From NCBI GenBank assembly GCA_963724665.1, contig CAVRVH010000012.1, positions 248,001 through 312,000 on the forward strand: 64,000 nucleotides of DNA. Reading direction: 5' to 3'. The stretch is from DASUPK01 sp963724665. Lineage in GTDB: Bacteria; Actinomycetota; Thermoleophilia; Solirubrobacterales; 70-9. Below the pieces are notes generated by a model. It was not told the DNA's origin. It saw nothing but the letters and a program-made list of their open reading frames with translations, and did no database searches. Both the position numbers and the translations under genes were made by a program. This document shows positions 30,921-39,128 of the stretch, piece by piece. The stretch's first letter is position 1. Each line of letters starts with the position of its first letter.

Positions 30921-32422
30921 GCGCCTCTCCCGGAATCGTCTACCTGGTGGGCGCCGGACCCGGCGACCCGGGGCTGATGACTACCCGCTCCCTCGAGTTG
31001 ATCGTCGCTGCCGACACGATCGTTCACGACAGGCTGATCCCCCGCGACGCGCTGGCGCTCGCCAGGCCGGATGCGGAGCTGATCTACGTCGGCAAGGAGC
31101 CGGGCGCCGCCAGCGTTCCCCAGGAGGGCATCGCCGAGCTCCTGGTCGAGAAGGCGAGGGCGGGCAGGCTCGTCGTCCGCCTGAAGGGCGGGGACCCCTT
31201 CGTCTTCGGGCGGGGCGGCGAGGAGGCCGAGGCGCTCGCTGATGCGGAGATCCCGTTCGAGGTCGTACCGGGGATCACCGCCGGGATCGCCGCGCCGGCC
31301 TACGCAGGCATCCCGGTGACCCATCGCGACGACGCCTCCGCCGTGGCCTTCGTCACCGGGCACGAGGATCCGGAGAAGGAGGACTCAGCCCTCGACTACG
31401 AAGCCCTCGCCAGATTCCCGGGGACCCTCGTCTTCTACATGGGCGTGAAGGCGCTGCCGCGCATCGCCGAGGCGCTGATCGAGGCGGGCCGCGACGCGGC
31501 GGAGCCCGCAGCGGTCGTGGAGCGCGGCACCCTGCCCGGCCAGCGCACCGTGAGCTCCACGCTGGAGGGCATCGCGGCCGCGGCGGAAGAGGCCGGCATC
31601 CGTCCACCCTCCGTGACGGTCGTCGGCCCGGTGGCGACGCGCCGCGAGCACATCGCCTGGCTGGAGCGCCGCCCGCTGCATGGCAAGAAGGTGGTGGTCA
31701 CCCGGGCTCGTGCCCAGGCGAGCGAGCTGGCGCGCCAGCTGGATGCGCTGGGGGCCGAGCCGATCGAGCTTCCCGCGATTCGGATCGAGCCGCGGATCGA
31801 CTCCCAGGAGGTCCGAGAGGTCGTCGAGAGCCTCCACACCTACGCCCTGGTCTGCATCACGAGCCCCAACGGGGCCCGTCTGCTGTTCGAGGCGATGGCC
31901 GCTCAGGGCCGCGACTCCCGCGCCCTCGCCAACGCCAGCGTCGCCGCGATCGGGTCCGGCACGGAGGCGGCGCTCGCGGCGGGCGGCATCCTGGCCGACA
32001 TCGTTCCCGAGCGATTCGTAGCCGAGGAGCTGGTGGAGAAGCTGAACGAGCTGCAGCTCGATGGGAAGCCCGTGCTGATCGCGCGCGCCGCCGAAGCGAG
32101 GGAGGTGCTGCCCGACGCCCTTCGCAAGCGCGGCGCGAAGGTCGACGAGGTCGCGCTCTACGAGACGCTCGCGGAGGAGCCTGATGCCGACGCGATCGAG
32201 CACGCGAAGGACGCCGACTTCATCACCTTCACCTCCTCCTCCACCGTCCGGAACTTCATGGCGGCGAGCCCCAACGGGACCCCAGAGGGCGCCAGGGTCA
32301 TCTCGATCGGCCCGATCACCAGCGAGGCCGCTCGCGAGGCGGGGCTGACGGTCGACGTCGAGGCCGAGCGCCACGACATCGGCGGTCTGGTGGACGCGCT
32401 GCTCAGAGCGGCGGCGACGTAG
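30917..32422 (+). CDS. cobA-hemD: fused uroporphyrinogen-III C-methyltransferase/uroporphyrinogen-III synthase
   Basis: 501 residues from GTG 30917 (overlap GTGA with hemC). The first ~245 residues are a CobA/SUMT domain: GIVYLVGAGPGDPGLMTTRS, VVRLKGGDPFVFGRGGEEAE, FEVVPGITAGIAAPAYAGIP, VTHRD, and VERGTLPGQRTVSSTLEGIA. From about 255 (GKKVVVTRARAQASELARQL) to the end is HemD, with ITSPNGARLLFEAM and ADFITFTSSSTVRNFMA. The fusion makes uroporphyrinogen III and then methylates it to precorrin-2, the branch to sirohaem and cobalamin; HemD activity also serves haem. Confidence 0.95.
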   Translation: MSASPGIVYLVGAGPGDPGLMTTRSLELIVAADTIVHDRLIPRDALALARPDAELIYVGKEPGAASVPQEGIAELLVEKARAGRLVVRLKGGDPFVFGRGGEEAEALADAEIPFEVVPGITAGIAAPAYAGIPVTHRDDASAVAFVTGHEDPEKEDSALDYEALARFPGTLVFYMGVKALPRIAEALIEAGRDAAEPAAVVERGTLPGQRTVSSTLEGIAAAAEEAGIRPPSVTVVGPVATRREHIAWLERRPLHGKKVVVTRARAQASELARQLDALGAEPIELPAIRIEPRIDSQEVREVVESLHTYALVCITSPNGARLLFEAMAAQGRDSRALANASVAAIGSGTEAALAAGGILADIVPERFVAEELVEKLNELQLDGKPVLIARAAEAREVLPDALRKRGAKVDEVALYETLAEEPDADAIEHAKDADFITFTSSSTVRNFMAASPNGTPEGARVISIGPITSEAAREAGLTVDVEAERHDIGGLVDALLRAAAT

Positions 32423-32425
32423 GAT
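32420..32425 (+). promoter_or_regulatory. -10 element TAGGAT, shares cobA-hemD stop codon
   Basis: TAGGAT, 6 nt (ccggcc), then GTG of the SAM hydrolase gene at 32432. The TAG is the stop of cobA-hemD. Confidence 0.55.
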
Positions 32426-32431
32426 CCGGCC

Positions 32432-33247
32432 GTGGCGACGCCGCGGCCGATCACCTTCCTCTCCGACTACGGGTACGAGGACGAATTCGCCGGCGTTTGC
32501 CGGGCGGTGATCTCCCAGATCGCGCCCGGCGCGCCGCTGATCGATCTCACGCACGGGATCGGTCGGCAGGACGTCCGGCAGGGCGCCATGGCGCTGGCCA
32601 ACGCTCTGCCCTCCTGCCCGCCCGGGGTGCACCTCGCGGTGGTCGACCCCGGCGTCGGCTCGGAGCGCCGGCCGGTCGCAGTTGCTGCGGCCGAGGGACG
32701 AATCCTGGTCGGGCCCGACAACGGCCTCCTATCGAGGGCGCTCGATCGCCTCGGCGGCGGCCTCGATGCGGTGGAGCTGTCGCGCTCGGCGTTCCGGCTC
32801 GAGCCCGTCTCGGCGACGTTTCACGGGCGCGATCTGTTCGCGCCGGTGGCGGCGCACCTCTCCCTCGGCGCCAGGCTGGACGAGGCCGGCAGGGCAATCG
32901 ACGTGGGCTCGCTTGCAAACCTCGACCTTCCCACCCCCCGCGTCTCGGCCGATGAGGTGGTCGCCCACGCCATCCACCAGGACGGCTACGGCAACGTCAC
33001 CCTCGATCTCGATGCGTCGATGCTCTCCGGCGGGCCGATCGAGCCGGGTGATGCGTTCGAGGTGCGGGCCCCGGACGGCCGCTTCGAGGGCGTTTGGGCT
33101 CGCACGTTCGCCGACGTCAACCCTTCCGACGTCCTCCTCTTCGAGGATTCCTCCGGCGCCCTCGCCCTGGCCGTCAGCGGGGGCAGCGCCGCCGGGCTGA
33201 TGAATCTGGAGCGCGACAGCGAGGTCACGCTGCGGCCGCTCGGGTGA
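32432..33247 (+). CDS. SAM hydroxide adenosyltransferase (DUF62 family)
   Basis: 271 residues, GTG start. Family hallmarks: ITFLSDYGYEDEFAGVCRAV, LIDLTHGIGRQDVRQGAMAL, HLAVVDPGVGSERRPVAVAA and ILVGPDNGLLSRALDR, then FHGRDLFAPVAAHLSLGARL and the C-terminal beta barrel HQDGYGNVTLDLDASML. Members cleave S-adenosylmethionine to adenosine and methionine with hydroxide; the related fluorinase and chlorinase use halide, but the hydrolase form with conserved D, R and H is by far more common and fits here. Its end overlaps birA by 4 bp. Confidence 0.88.
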   Translation: MATPRPITFLSDYGYEDEFAGVCRAVISQIAPGAPLIDLTHGIGRQDVRQGAMALANALPSCPPGVHLAVVDPGVGSERRPVAVAAAEGRILVGPDNGLLSRALDRLGGGLDAVELSRSAFRLEPVSATFHGRDLFAPVAAHLSLGARLDEAGRAIDVGSLANLDLPTPRVSADEVVAHAIHQDGYGNVTLDLDASMLSGGPIEPGDAFEVRAPDGRFEGVWARTFADVNPSDVLLFEDSSGALALAVSGGSAAGLMNLERDSEVTLRPLG

Positions 33248-33987
33248 TCGTGGAGCTGGGCCTCCCTCATCGCCACTTCCGCTGCACGGACTCGACCAAC
33301 GAACGGGCCAAGGATCTCGCGATGGGTGGTGCGCCGGGTGGGCTGGTCGTCACGGCGGACGAGCAGACGGCCGGACGCGGCAGGCGGGGCAACGCCTGGT
33401 TCGCGCCTCCCGGCTCCTGCCTCCTCTACTCGGCACTGATGCGGCCGTTCGAAGCCGATCGTTCGCCGCTTCTCCCGCTGTCCGTCCCCCTGGCGGTCTG
33501 CGAGGCGGCTGAGGCCGTCGCTCCGGTGCGCTGCCAGGTGAAGTGGCCGAACGACATCTGGATCGATGAGCGAAAGGTCTCCGGCGTACTCGTCGAGGCT
33601 CGCCCGGACGAGGGCTGGGCGGTCGTCGGTGTGGGGCTCAACGTCGCGATCACCGATGAGCAGTTCCCAGCGGAGCTGCGGGAGTTGGCGATCTCACTGC
33701 TCCCGACCGAAGCCGAGGGCGGGCTGCCGCCAGGCGGCGCACCGAGCGTTCGCCGCGCGCTCGCGGCGCTCAACGAGGCGCTCGCCCGCTGGCTCGAGGC
33801 CGATCACGACGAGGTGCTGGGCTCATACCGCGCCCGGGATGCGCTATCTGGCAGGCGGATCTCCTGGGAGGACGGCGAGGGCGTCGCCGAGGAGATCGAC
33901 GAGCGTGGGCACCTCGTGGTCGAGAAGAGCGACGGGGAACGAGTTGCCCTCGGCGCCGGCGAGATCCACCTCGCGATCGAGCGCTAG
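33244..33987 (+). CDS. birA: biotin-[acetyl-CoA-carboxylase] ligase
   Basis: 247 residues from GTG 33244. Catalytic core without the N-terminal DNA-binding domain of E. coli BirA, so a ligase and not a repressor. TDSTNERAKDLAMGGAPGGL, the biotinyl-5'-AMP loop QTAGRGRRGNAWFAPPGSCL, KWPNDIWIDERKVSGVLVEA and VVGVGLNVAI are all present, followed by the small C-terminal barrel. Attaches biotin to carboxyl carrier proteins such as those of acetyl- and propionyl-CoA carboxylase. Confidence 0.94.
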   Translation: MIVELGLPHRHFRCTDSTNERAKDLAMGGAPGGLVVTADEQTAGRGRRGNAWFAPPGSCLLYSALMRPFEADRSPLLPLSVPLAVCEAAEAVAPVRCQVKWPNDIWIDERKVSGVLVEARPDEGWAVVGVGLNVAITDEQFPAELRELAISLLPTEAEGGLPPGGAPSVRRALAALNEALARWLEADHDEVLGSYRARDALSGRRISWEDGEGVAEEIDERGHLVVEKSDGERVALGAGEIHLAIER

Positions 33988-34002
33988 CGCGAGCCCGGCG
34001 CC

Positions 34003-36591
34003 CTACGACTCGTCTGCGGCCTCCGCGGCCTCGAGCTCCTCATCGGCTTCCGCCGTCGCGCCGTTCTCGCCATCGACGACGTCGAGCTCCTCGATGTCCT
34101 GCTCATCGGTGTGATCGTCAACCTGCTCGCCATTGGCCTTCGCGGCGGCGCCGTTCTTCTTGGAGGCGCTCTGAGAGCCACCCTTGCGCTTGCGGCGGCG
34201 GCGCTTGCCGCCCGCCTTCGGGAAATTGCGAAGCAGCTCGCGGGCGACGGCGGAAGGCTTCCGGGCGGCGCGCATCCGCGCCCCGCGCAGGACCTCCTCG
34301 CCCTCGGGCGTGTGGGCGACGCCGGCGGCGAGCAGCGCCGCGGCCAGGCGTCGGTCCTGGTTACGCGAGGCATGAACCAGCCGGCGGGCGTTGCGGCCAT
34401 GTGCGCGGCCCGATGAGTTGACCAACAGACCGAGGAGGCGCTTGGTCTCGGGCCAGCGCTGCACGGCGTATTCCTCGTGCAGGTCGCGCGTGTAGTCGGC
34501 GAGGCGCCACACCCAGGCCTGAGCCTGGTCGCGGCGACCGATTCGCCGCTCGGCGAGCGCCTCGAGCATCACCTTGGTCCCGGCGCGCCGGTCATCGCGC
34601 GGCCAGGTACCGATCGTGTCGATCGCATCGTCGAAGGCATCGCCGTCGCGCAGCGCGGCGATCTCGACCAGCGCCTTGATCCTCAGCTGCTGGTTTCGGT
34701 TGCGCTGCACGCAGGTGAGCAGGAAGCGGCGGCGGAGCTCCTTGGTCTGGTCGTTCTGCAGCATCGCCTTGGCGCGGCGCCAGCCGGACGGGTTCACCCG
34801 CGCCCCGGCGAGAGCGGCCCAGACGTGCTGCTCGGAGTGGTTCAGGTTCTCGACCGCGATCCGCCACAGCTCCCGCTCCAGGACGCGCAGGCGGCGCTCC
34901 GACTGGTCGGAGACCGGAACCACCCGCTTCTCGACGCGCACCCTGCGGCCGCGCCCGCGCCTGACCGGGCCGACGACGATCGCGCCTCCGCGGTAGACGT
35001 CGCGGTCGAGCAGGCTGTGGAGGGTGACGATCGTCTCGTCATGGGTGGTGGCCGGGTGGACGAGGTCGATCACCAGGCCGGCCTCCTTGCCGGGGTTGCG
35101 GCGCGTGACTCGGCCGACACGCTGCTGATAGACGCGGCGCGAGGCGGTTGGCGCGAGATGCATGCAGATGGTCGCGCGGGGTGAGTTCCAGCCCTCCGCG
35201 AGCAGCATCGCGTTGCAGAGCACGTCGACCTCGCCACGCTCGAATCCGGCCAGGATCTCGGCCAGCTCGCGCTTTGGCGTCTCGCCGGAGACGGCGCGGG
35301 CGTTGATGCCGGCGTCCTGGAAGGCCTTGGCAACGTTCTTGGCGTGCTTGACGCCGGCCGTGTAGACGACGCCGGGCACCCGCCGGAAGCGCGACCGGTA
35401 GAGATCGGCGATCGCGACGTTGAACGGTGCCTGGTCGAGGAGCTTGGCCAGCTCCTCCTGGTCGAAGTCCTGGTCCACCTCGCCCTTGCGAAGCGGGACC
35501 TTGGCGATCGTCCGCACGCCCGGCCCCGGCGGGATCCGGACGCAGCGCAGCGGTGCGATCACGCCGCGGCGGGCCGCCTGGGCGAGATCGAAGCGAGAGG
35601 TCTGGGTCGGGAAGAGGTCGGCGACGTGGCGGGCGATCAGCGCGCCGGTGGCGGTCATGCCGATGAAGACGGGGCCAACCCAGGCGCGGATGCAGCCGCT
35701 CGTCTTCTCGCCGAGGGCGGTGTGGGCCTCGTCGCAGATCACGATCGAGTACGCGTCCGAGATCCGGCCGGCGTTGCGGACGAACCACTGGTAGGTCTCG
35801 ACGGTGACGGGCCCGTAGGGATGGTCCGCGCCGTCGAGCAGCGGAGGCGAGAGGCGCTCGCCGTAGCCGCGGTCGGAGATCTCTCCGATGAACTGGTCCA
35901 CCAGGTTGCGGCGGTGGGTGAGGATCAGAATGCCGCCTGTGCGCGAAGCCTCGATGAAGCCGACGGCGGCGACCGTCTTGCCGGATCCGGTTGCGTGCTC
36001 GAACCAGAACCGCCGGTCAGCGCCCGGATCCTCCGGGGCCTCCTCGACGACGTCCTCGTCCTCCTCCTCGATCCAGTCCTCTGCCTCCTCTTCCTCGGTG
36101 GCCTCCTCCTCTTCCTCCTCCTCGGTGGCCTCCTCCGCCGTGTCGGCGCCTGCGCCGTTCTCCGAGGGCTCCACGTCCTTGATGGCGGCGGGAGGAGGGT
36201 TGCCGTTCCCATTGCCGGTCCAGGGGTGGCCGTTGAGCCGGTCCTGGATGTCGGCGATCATCGCCGCGAGGGTTCCAGAGAGCGCGTCGACCTGATGGGG
36301 ATCGAGCTCGGCGCCATCGGCGAGATGAGGCTTTTCCTCCGAGAGCAGGCGCTCGAGCCCGAGCAGCAGCGAGAAGTCGCGGCGCCACTCGATCGACGGC
36401 GCCTCGTGGCCCTCGTCGATCTCGGCGAGGGCGGCATCCAGGGCGCGGCGGCGCGGGGTGCCCGGGGCGAGGTCCTTGGGCTTCTCGCCCTCGAGCAGGA
36501 ATGGCTCGCGCGCGAACTCGCGCGCACGTTCGATGTCGGCGCTCGTAGGCGCCTTTGCCGCTTTGGCGGCCGACTTGGTTTCTTCAGCCAT
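34003..36591 (-). CDS. superfamily 2 DEAH-type helicase with acidic insert and basic tail
   Basis: 862 residues from ATG 36591. Layout: N-terminal domain of about 150 residues (DIERAREFAREPFLLEGEKP), a very acidic linker (about 150-195: runs of Glu/Asp, ATEEEEEEEATEEEEAEDWI), then a helicase core with motif I FEHATGSGKTVAAV (about 200), motif II VICDEAHTALG, motif III FIGMTATG and motif VI YQQRVGRVTRRNPG (about 490). A helical C-terminal region follows, then a basic patch GGKRRRRKRKGGSQSASKKN and a final acidic tail. It belongs to the type III restriction/RecQ-like helicase superfamily, but no methylase, nuclease or specificity gene is nearby, so a restriction role is not supported. Substrate unknown. 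Confidence 0.85.
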   Translation of the reverse strand: MAEETKSAAKAAKAPTSADIERAREFAREPFLLEGEKPKDLAPGTPRRRALDAALAEIDEGHEAPSIEWRRDFSLLLGLERLLSEEKPHLADGAELDPHQVDALSGTLAAMIADIQDRLNGHPWTGNGNGNPPPAAIKDVEPSENGAGADTAEEATEEEEEEEATEEEEAEDWIEEEDEDVVEEAPEDPGADRRFWFEHATGSGKTVAAVGFIEASRTGGILILTHRRNLVDQFIGEISDRGYGERLSPPLLDGADHPYGPVTVETYQWFVRNAGRISDAYSIVICDEAHTALGEKTSGCIRAWVGPVFIGMTATGALIARHVADLFPTQTSRFDLAQAARRGVIAPLRCVRIPPGPGVRTIAKVPLRKGEVDQDFDQEELAKLLDQAPFNVAIADLYRSRFRRVPGVVYTAGVKHAKNVAKAFQDAGINARAVSGETPKRELAEILAGFERGEVDVLCNAMLLAEGWNSPRATICMHLAPTASRRVYQQRVGRVTRRNPGKEAGLVIDLVHPATTHDETIVTLHSLLDRDVYRGGAIVVGPVRRGRGRRVRVEKRVVPVSDQSERRLRVLERELWRIAVENLNHSEQHVWAALAGARVNPSGWRRAKAMLQNDQTKELRRRFLLTCVQRNRNQQLRIKALVEIAALRDGDAFDDAIDTIGTWPRDDRRAGTKVMLEALAERRIGRRDQAQAWVWRLADYTRDLHEEYAVQRWPETKRLLGLLVNSSGRAHGRNARRLVHASRNQDRRLAAALLAAGVAHTPEGEEVLRGARMRAARKPSAVARELLRNFPKAGGKRRRRKRKGGSQSASKKNGAAAKANGEQVDDHTDEQDIEELDVVDGENGATAEADEELEAAEAADES

Positions 36592-36795
36592 CTGAGGCTC
36601 TCTGATCCGCCGCTCCCCGCCAGACGAAATGATGGCGAGGCGCAATTGGCCTGATCACGGAAGACACCCGAGATACGGCTTTCCGCTCCGGGCTCTCCCT
36701 TGGTCCAGGAACTCGATGGACCGGTAGGAATTAAAGCACTCTTGATCGACAACCCGTATGTCATGCGAGGGTGCTCCGCAGGAGCAACCCGTTTC

Positions 36796-37398
36796 ATGAA
36801 CATGAACTCCAACCAATCCCGGCACAGAATCGCGTTTGGCACCCTCGCCGTCGCGCTGCTCTCAGGCGTGATCCTCGCGGGTTGCGCCGGCGGCAGCGGT
36901 GGAAATCCCGACTCCCAGCTCTCCCTGCAGCAGGCGACGGAACCGCTCACCGGCGCCCCTCCCCAGCTCGCGGAGATCCGCAGCCAGGCGAACCAGCTGC
37001 TGGACGGCGGCAAGGACGCGTTCAATCAGCGCATACAGGCGCTCAAGGGGACGCCGATCGTGGTCAACGACTGGGCGTCGTGGTGCGGCCCCTGCCGCTT
37101 CGAGTTCCCCTACCTCCAGTCCCAGGCGTCGAAGAACGCCAAGGACATCGCCTTCATCGGGGTGGACTCCGACGACTCGAGCGGGTCGGCGAAGACCTTC
37201 CTCGGCGAGCTGCCACTGCCCTACCCGTCCTACAGCGACCCGGACAAGTCAATCCGCGAGCAGCTCCACGGCATCGGCTATCCGGCCACGGTCTTCTATG
37301 ACCGCGCCGGGAACGTCGTCTACACACACCAGGGCCAGTACCGCACAGAGGCGGATCTTGCCGCCGATATCCAGAAGTACGCGGTGAACAGCGGATAA
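36796..37398 (+). CDS. thioredoxin-fold lipoprotein (TlpA/ResA type)
   Basis: 200 residues from ATG 36796, preceded at a good distance by GGAG; longer frames are open upstream. Lipoprotein signal FGTLAVALLSGVILAGC, lipobox LAGC. The redox domain has WASWCGPCRFEFPYLQ (C97-G-P-C100), then IAFIGVDSDDSSGSAKTFLG and the cis-proline GIGYPATVFYDRAGNVVYTH. It would act on the outer membrane face as a thiol-disulfide oxidoreductase, for example keeping apocytochrome c thiols reduced, which would fit the ccm genes about 8 kb away. Its stop is part of the GATAAT preceding nfeD. Confidence 0.88.
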   Translation: MNMNSNQSRHRIAFGTLAVALLSGVILAGCAGGSGGNPDSQLSLQQATEPLTGAPPQLAEIRSQANQLLDGGKDAFNQRIQALKGTPIVVNDWASWCGPCRFEFPYLQSQASKNAKDIAFIGVDSDDSSGSAKTFLGELPLPYPSYSDPDKSIREQLHGIGYPATVFYDRAGNVVYTHQGQYRTEADLAADIQKYAVNSG

Positions 37399-37399
37399 T
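37394..37399 (+). promoter_or_regulatory. -10 element GATAAT overlapping upstream stop
   Basis: GATAAT, 6 nt (ggattc), then ATG at 37406. The TAA inside it is the stop of the thioredoxin gene. Confidence 0.5.
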
Positions 37400-37405
37400 G
37401 GATTC

Positions 37406-37873
37406 ATGACCGAGCTCGCCATCGCGCTGCTGGCCGTCGCAGTGCTCCTGTTCATCGCCGAGGCGCACGCGCCGACGACGGTGCTGGGGCTGCTCGGCGT
37501 CGCGGCGCTCGTCGGAGCCGGCTTCGCATGGCGGAGCGCGGGACACGACCTCCCGGTCGCGGCGATCGTCGTCGCGGGCCTGATTCTGGCGGGCTTCATC
37601 GTCTTCGCCTCCCGCAAGGCGATCGCGGCGCACCGCGACGAGCCGGTCCGGACCGGGTCCGAGGAGATGGTCGGCTCGGTGGCCGAGGTGAGAGAGCCGC
37701 TCGATCCCGAGGGCCAGGTGTTCGCCTCCGGCGCCCTCTGGCGGGCGCGGGCAATCGACGGGGGCCCAATCGGGCCAGGCAATAGAGTGCGAGTGAAGGC
37801 GGTGGACGGGCTGACACTCGAAGTCGAGCCGGCCGCCGACCGAGACCCGGCAAGCGTCGAGAAAGGCAGCTGA
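37406..37873 (+). CDS. NfeD-like short membrane protein
   Basis: 155 residues: two or three transmembrane helices (LAIALLAVAVLLFIAEAHAP, VLGLLGVAALVGAGFAW, AAIVVAGLILAGFIVFA) followed by a C-terminal OB-fold: TGSEEMVGSVAEVREPLDPE, GQVFASGALWRARAI, GNRVRVKAVDGLTLEVEP. This is the truncated NfeD (NfeD1b-like) that lacks the protease domain and is nearly always paired with a stomatin-type protein, as here. Confidence 0.88.
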   Translation: MTELAIALLAVAVLLFIAEAHAPTTVLGLLGVAALVGAGFAWRSAGHDLPVAAIVVAGLILAGFIVFASRKAIAAHRDEPVRTGSEEMVGSVAEVREPLDPEGQVFASGALWRARAIDGGPIGPGNRVRVKAVDGLTLEVEPAADRDPASVEKGS

Positions 37874-37876
37874 CAC

Positions 37877-38644
37877 ATGGCGGTAGCGATCGGCGTCCTC
37901 GTTGTAGTCGTCTTCTTCCTGCTGATCTTCTTCGGCTCGGCTGTCCGGGTCCTCCGCGAGTACGAGCGCGGCGTGATCTTCCGCCTTGGCCGGCTGGTCG
38001 CGCAGAAGGGGCCCGGCCTGATCATCCTGATCCCGGTGATCGACCGGATGGTCCGGGTCGACCTGCGGACGGTGACCCTCAACATCCCTCCGCAGGAGGT
38101 GATCACGCGCGACAACGTGCCCGCTCGCGTCAACGCGGTGGCCTACTTCCGGGTGATCGACCCGAACAACGCCATCGTCGAGGTCGAGAACTTCCTGCTC
38201 GCGACGTCCCAGATCGCCCAGACGACGCTGCGATCGGTGCTCGGCAAGGCCGACCTGGACCAGTTGCTCGCTGAGCGCGAGCGGCTCAACGAGGACCTGC
38301 AGAAGATCATCGACGAGCAGACCGAGCCCTGGGGAGTGAAGGTCAGCACCGTCGAGATCAAGGATGTCGAGATCCCCGAGCAGATGCAGAGGGCGATGGC
38401 CCGGCAGGCCGAGGCCGAAAGGGAGCGGCGCGCCAAGATCATCAACTCCGAGGGCGAATACCAGGCCGCGGAGAAGCTCGCTCAGGCCGCCGACATCATC
38501 TCCAAGAACCCGGCGACGCTCCAGTTGCGCTACCTGCAGACGCTCCTCGAGATGGGCGTCAACCAGAACACGACGATCGTCTTCCCGCTGCCCATCGACC
38601 TGATCGAGGCGTTCACGGCGATGGCCAAGAACTTGGGCAAGTGA
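37877..38644 (+). CDS. slipin (stomatin-like SPFH/Band 7 protein)
   Basis: 255 residues. One N-terminal membrane hairpin (AIGVLVVVVFFLLIFFGSAV), then the SPFH domain: VLREYERGVIFRLGRLVAQK, GPGLIILIPVIDRMVRVDLR, TVTLNIPPQEVITRDNVPAR and DVEIPEQMQRAMARQAEAER, followed by a coiled coil and the oligomerising C terminus TTIVFPLPIDLIEAFTAM. Forms membrane microdomain scaffolds with NfeD. Starts 3 bp after nfeD. Confidence 0.93.
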   Translation: MAVAIGVLVVVVFFLLIFFGSAVRVLREYERGVIFRLGRLVAQKGPGLIILIPVIDRMVRVDLRTVTLNIPPQEVITRDNVPARVNAVAYFRVIDPNNAIVEVENFLLATSQIAQTTLRSVLGKADLDQLLAERERLNEDLQKIIDEQTEPWGVKVSTVEIKDVEIPEQMQRAMARQAEAERERRAKIINSEGEYQAAEKLAQAADIISKNPATLQLRYLQTLLEMGVNQNTTIVFPLPIDLIEAFTAMAKNLGK

Positions 38645-38678
38645 GCGCCGCCGAATACCGCTCCGTCCTGACGCGCGC

Positions 38679-39128
38679 TTGAGCGCCGACTGCCGGCTCA
38701 CCGTCACGGTCCGGAAGGCGCGCGACGCCGCGGAGGAGCATGCGGCGAGGGACATGCGGATCCGAGTCTTCTGCCACGAGCAGGGCGTCGACCCGGCGCT
38801 CGAGGTGGATGGCCTCGACGACGAGGCGACCCAGATCGTCGCGCTGGACGAGTCCGGTGTGATCGCAACCTGTCGCTTGCGATATCCGGAGGCGGGTGCC
38901 TGCAAGCTCGAGCGGATGGTCGTTGATGCTGGCCACCGCAAGCTCGGGGTGGGCGGCAGACTGCTGGTCGGCGCCGAGGAGGAGGCACGCGCCGTCGGGG
39001 CGAAGACGATGGTCCTCAACTCCCAGCTGCGCGCGCAGCCCTTCTACGCCTCCCACGGATACGAGCCCGAAGGCGAGACCTTTCTTGACGCGGACATCGA
39101 GCACATCCGGATGACCAAGGCGCTGTGA
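38679..39128 (+). CDS. GNAT-family N-acetyltransferase
   Basis: 149 residues, probable TTG start at 38679. GNAT fold: IRVFCHEQGVDPALEVDGLD (ElaA-like N terminus), VIATCRLRYPEAGACKLERM, acetyl-CoA motif A VVDAGHRKLGVGGRLLVGAE with the R/Q-x-x-G-x-G/A pattern as RKLGVGGRL, and FYASHGYEPEGETFLDADIE near the end. Acceptor unknown. Its stop overlaps the galT-like gene by 4 bp. Confidence 0.88.
   Translation: MSADCRLTVTVRKARDAAEEHAARDMRIRVFCHEQGVDPALEVDGLDDEATQIVALDESGVIATCRLRYPEAGACKLERMVVDAGHRKLGVGGRLLVGAEEEARAVGAKTMVLNSQLRAQPFYASHGYEPEGETFLDADIEHIRMTKAL

Noticed and set aside
32432..33247. Fluorinase or chlorinase (halogenation enzyme)
   Set aside because: The family is mostly SAM hydroxide adenosyltransferase, and no fluorometabolite or salinosporamide-type genes are present.
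34003..36591. Type III restriction or other defence helicase
   Set aside because: No methyltransferase, nuclease, specificity subunit or typical defence partner lies next to it; birA and a thioredoxin gene flank it.
36592..36795. Promoter with TTGATC as -35 before the thioredoxin gene
   Set aside because: No -10 hexamer occurs at an acceptable spacing.
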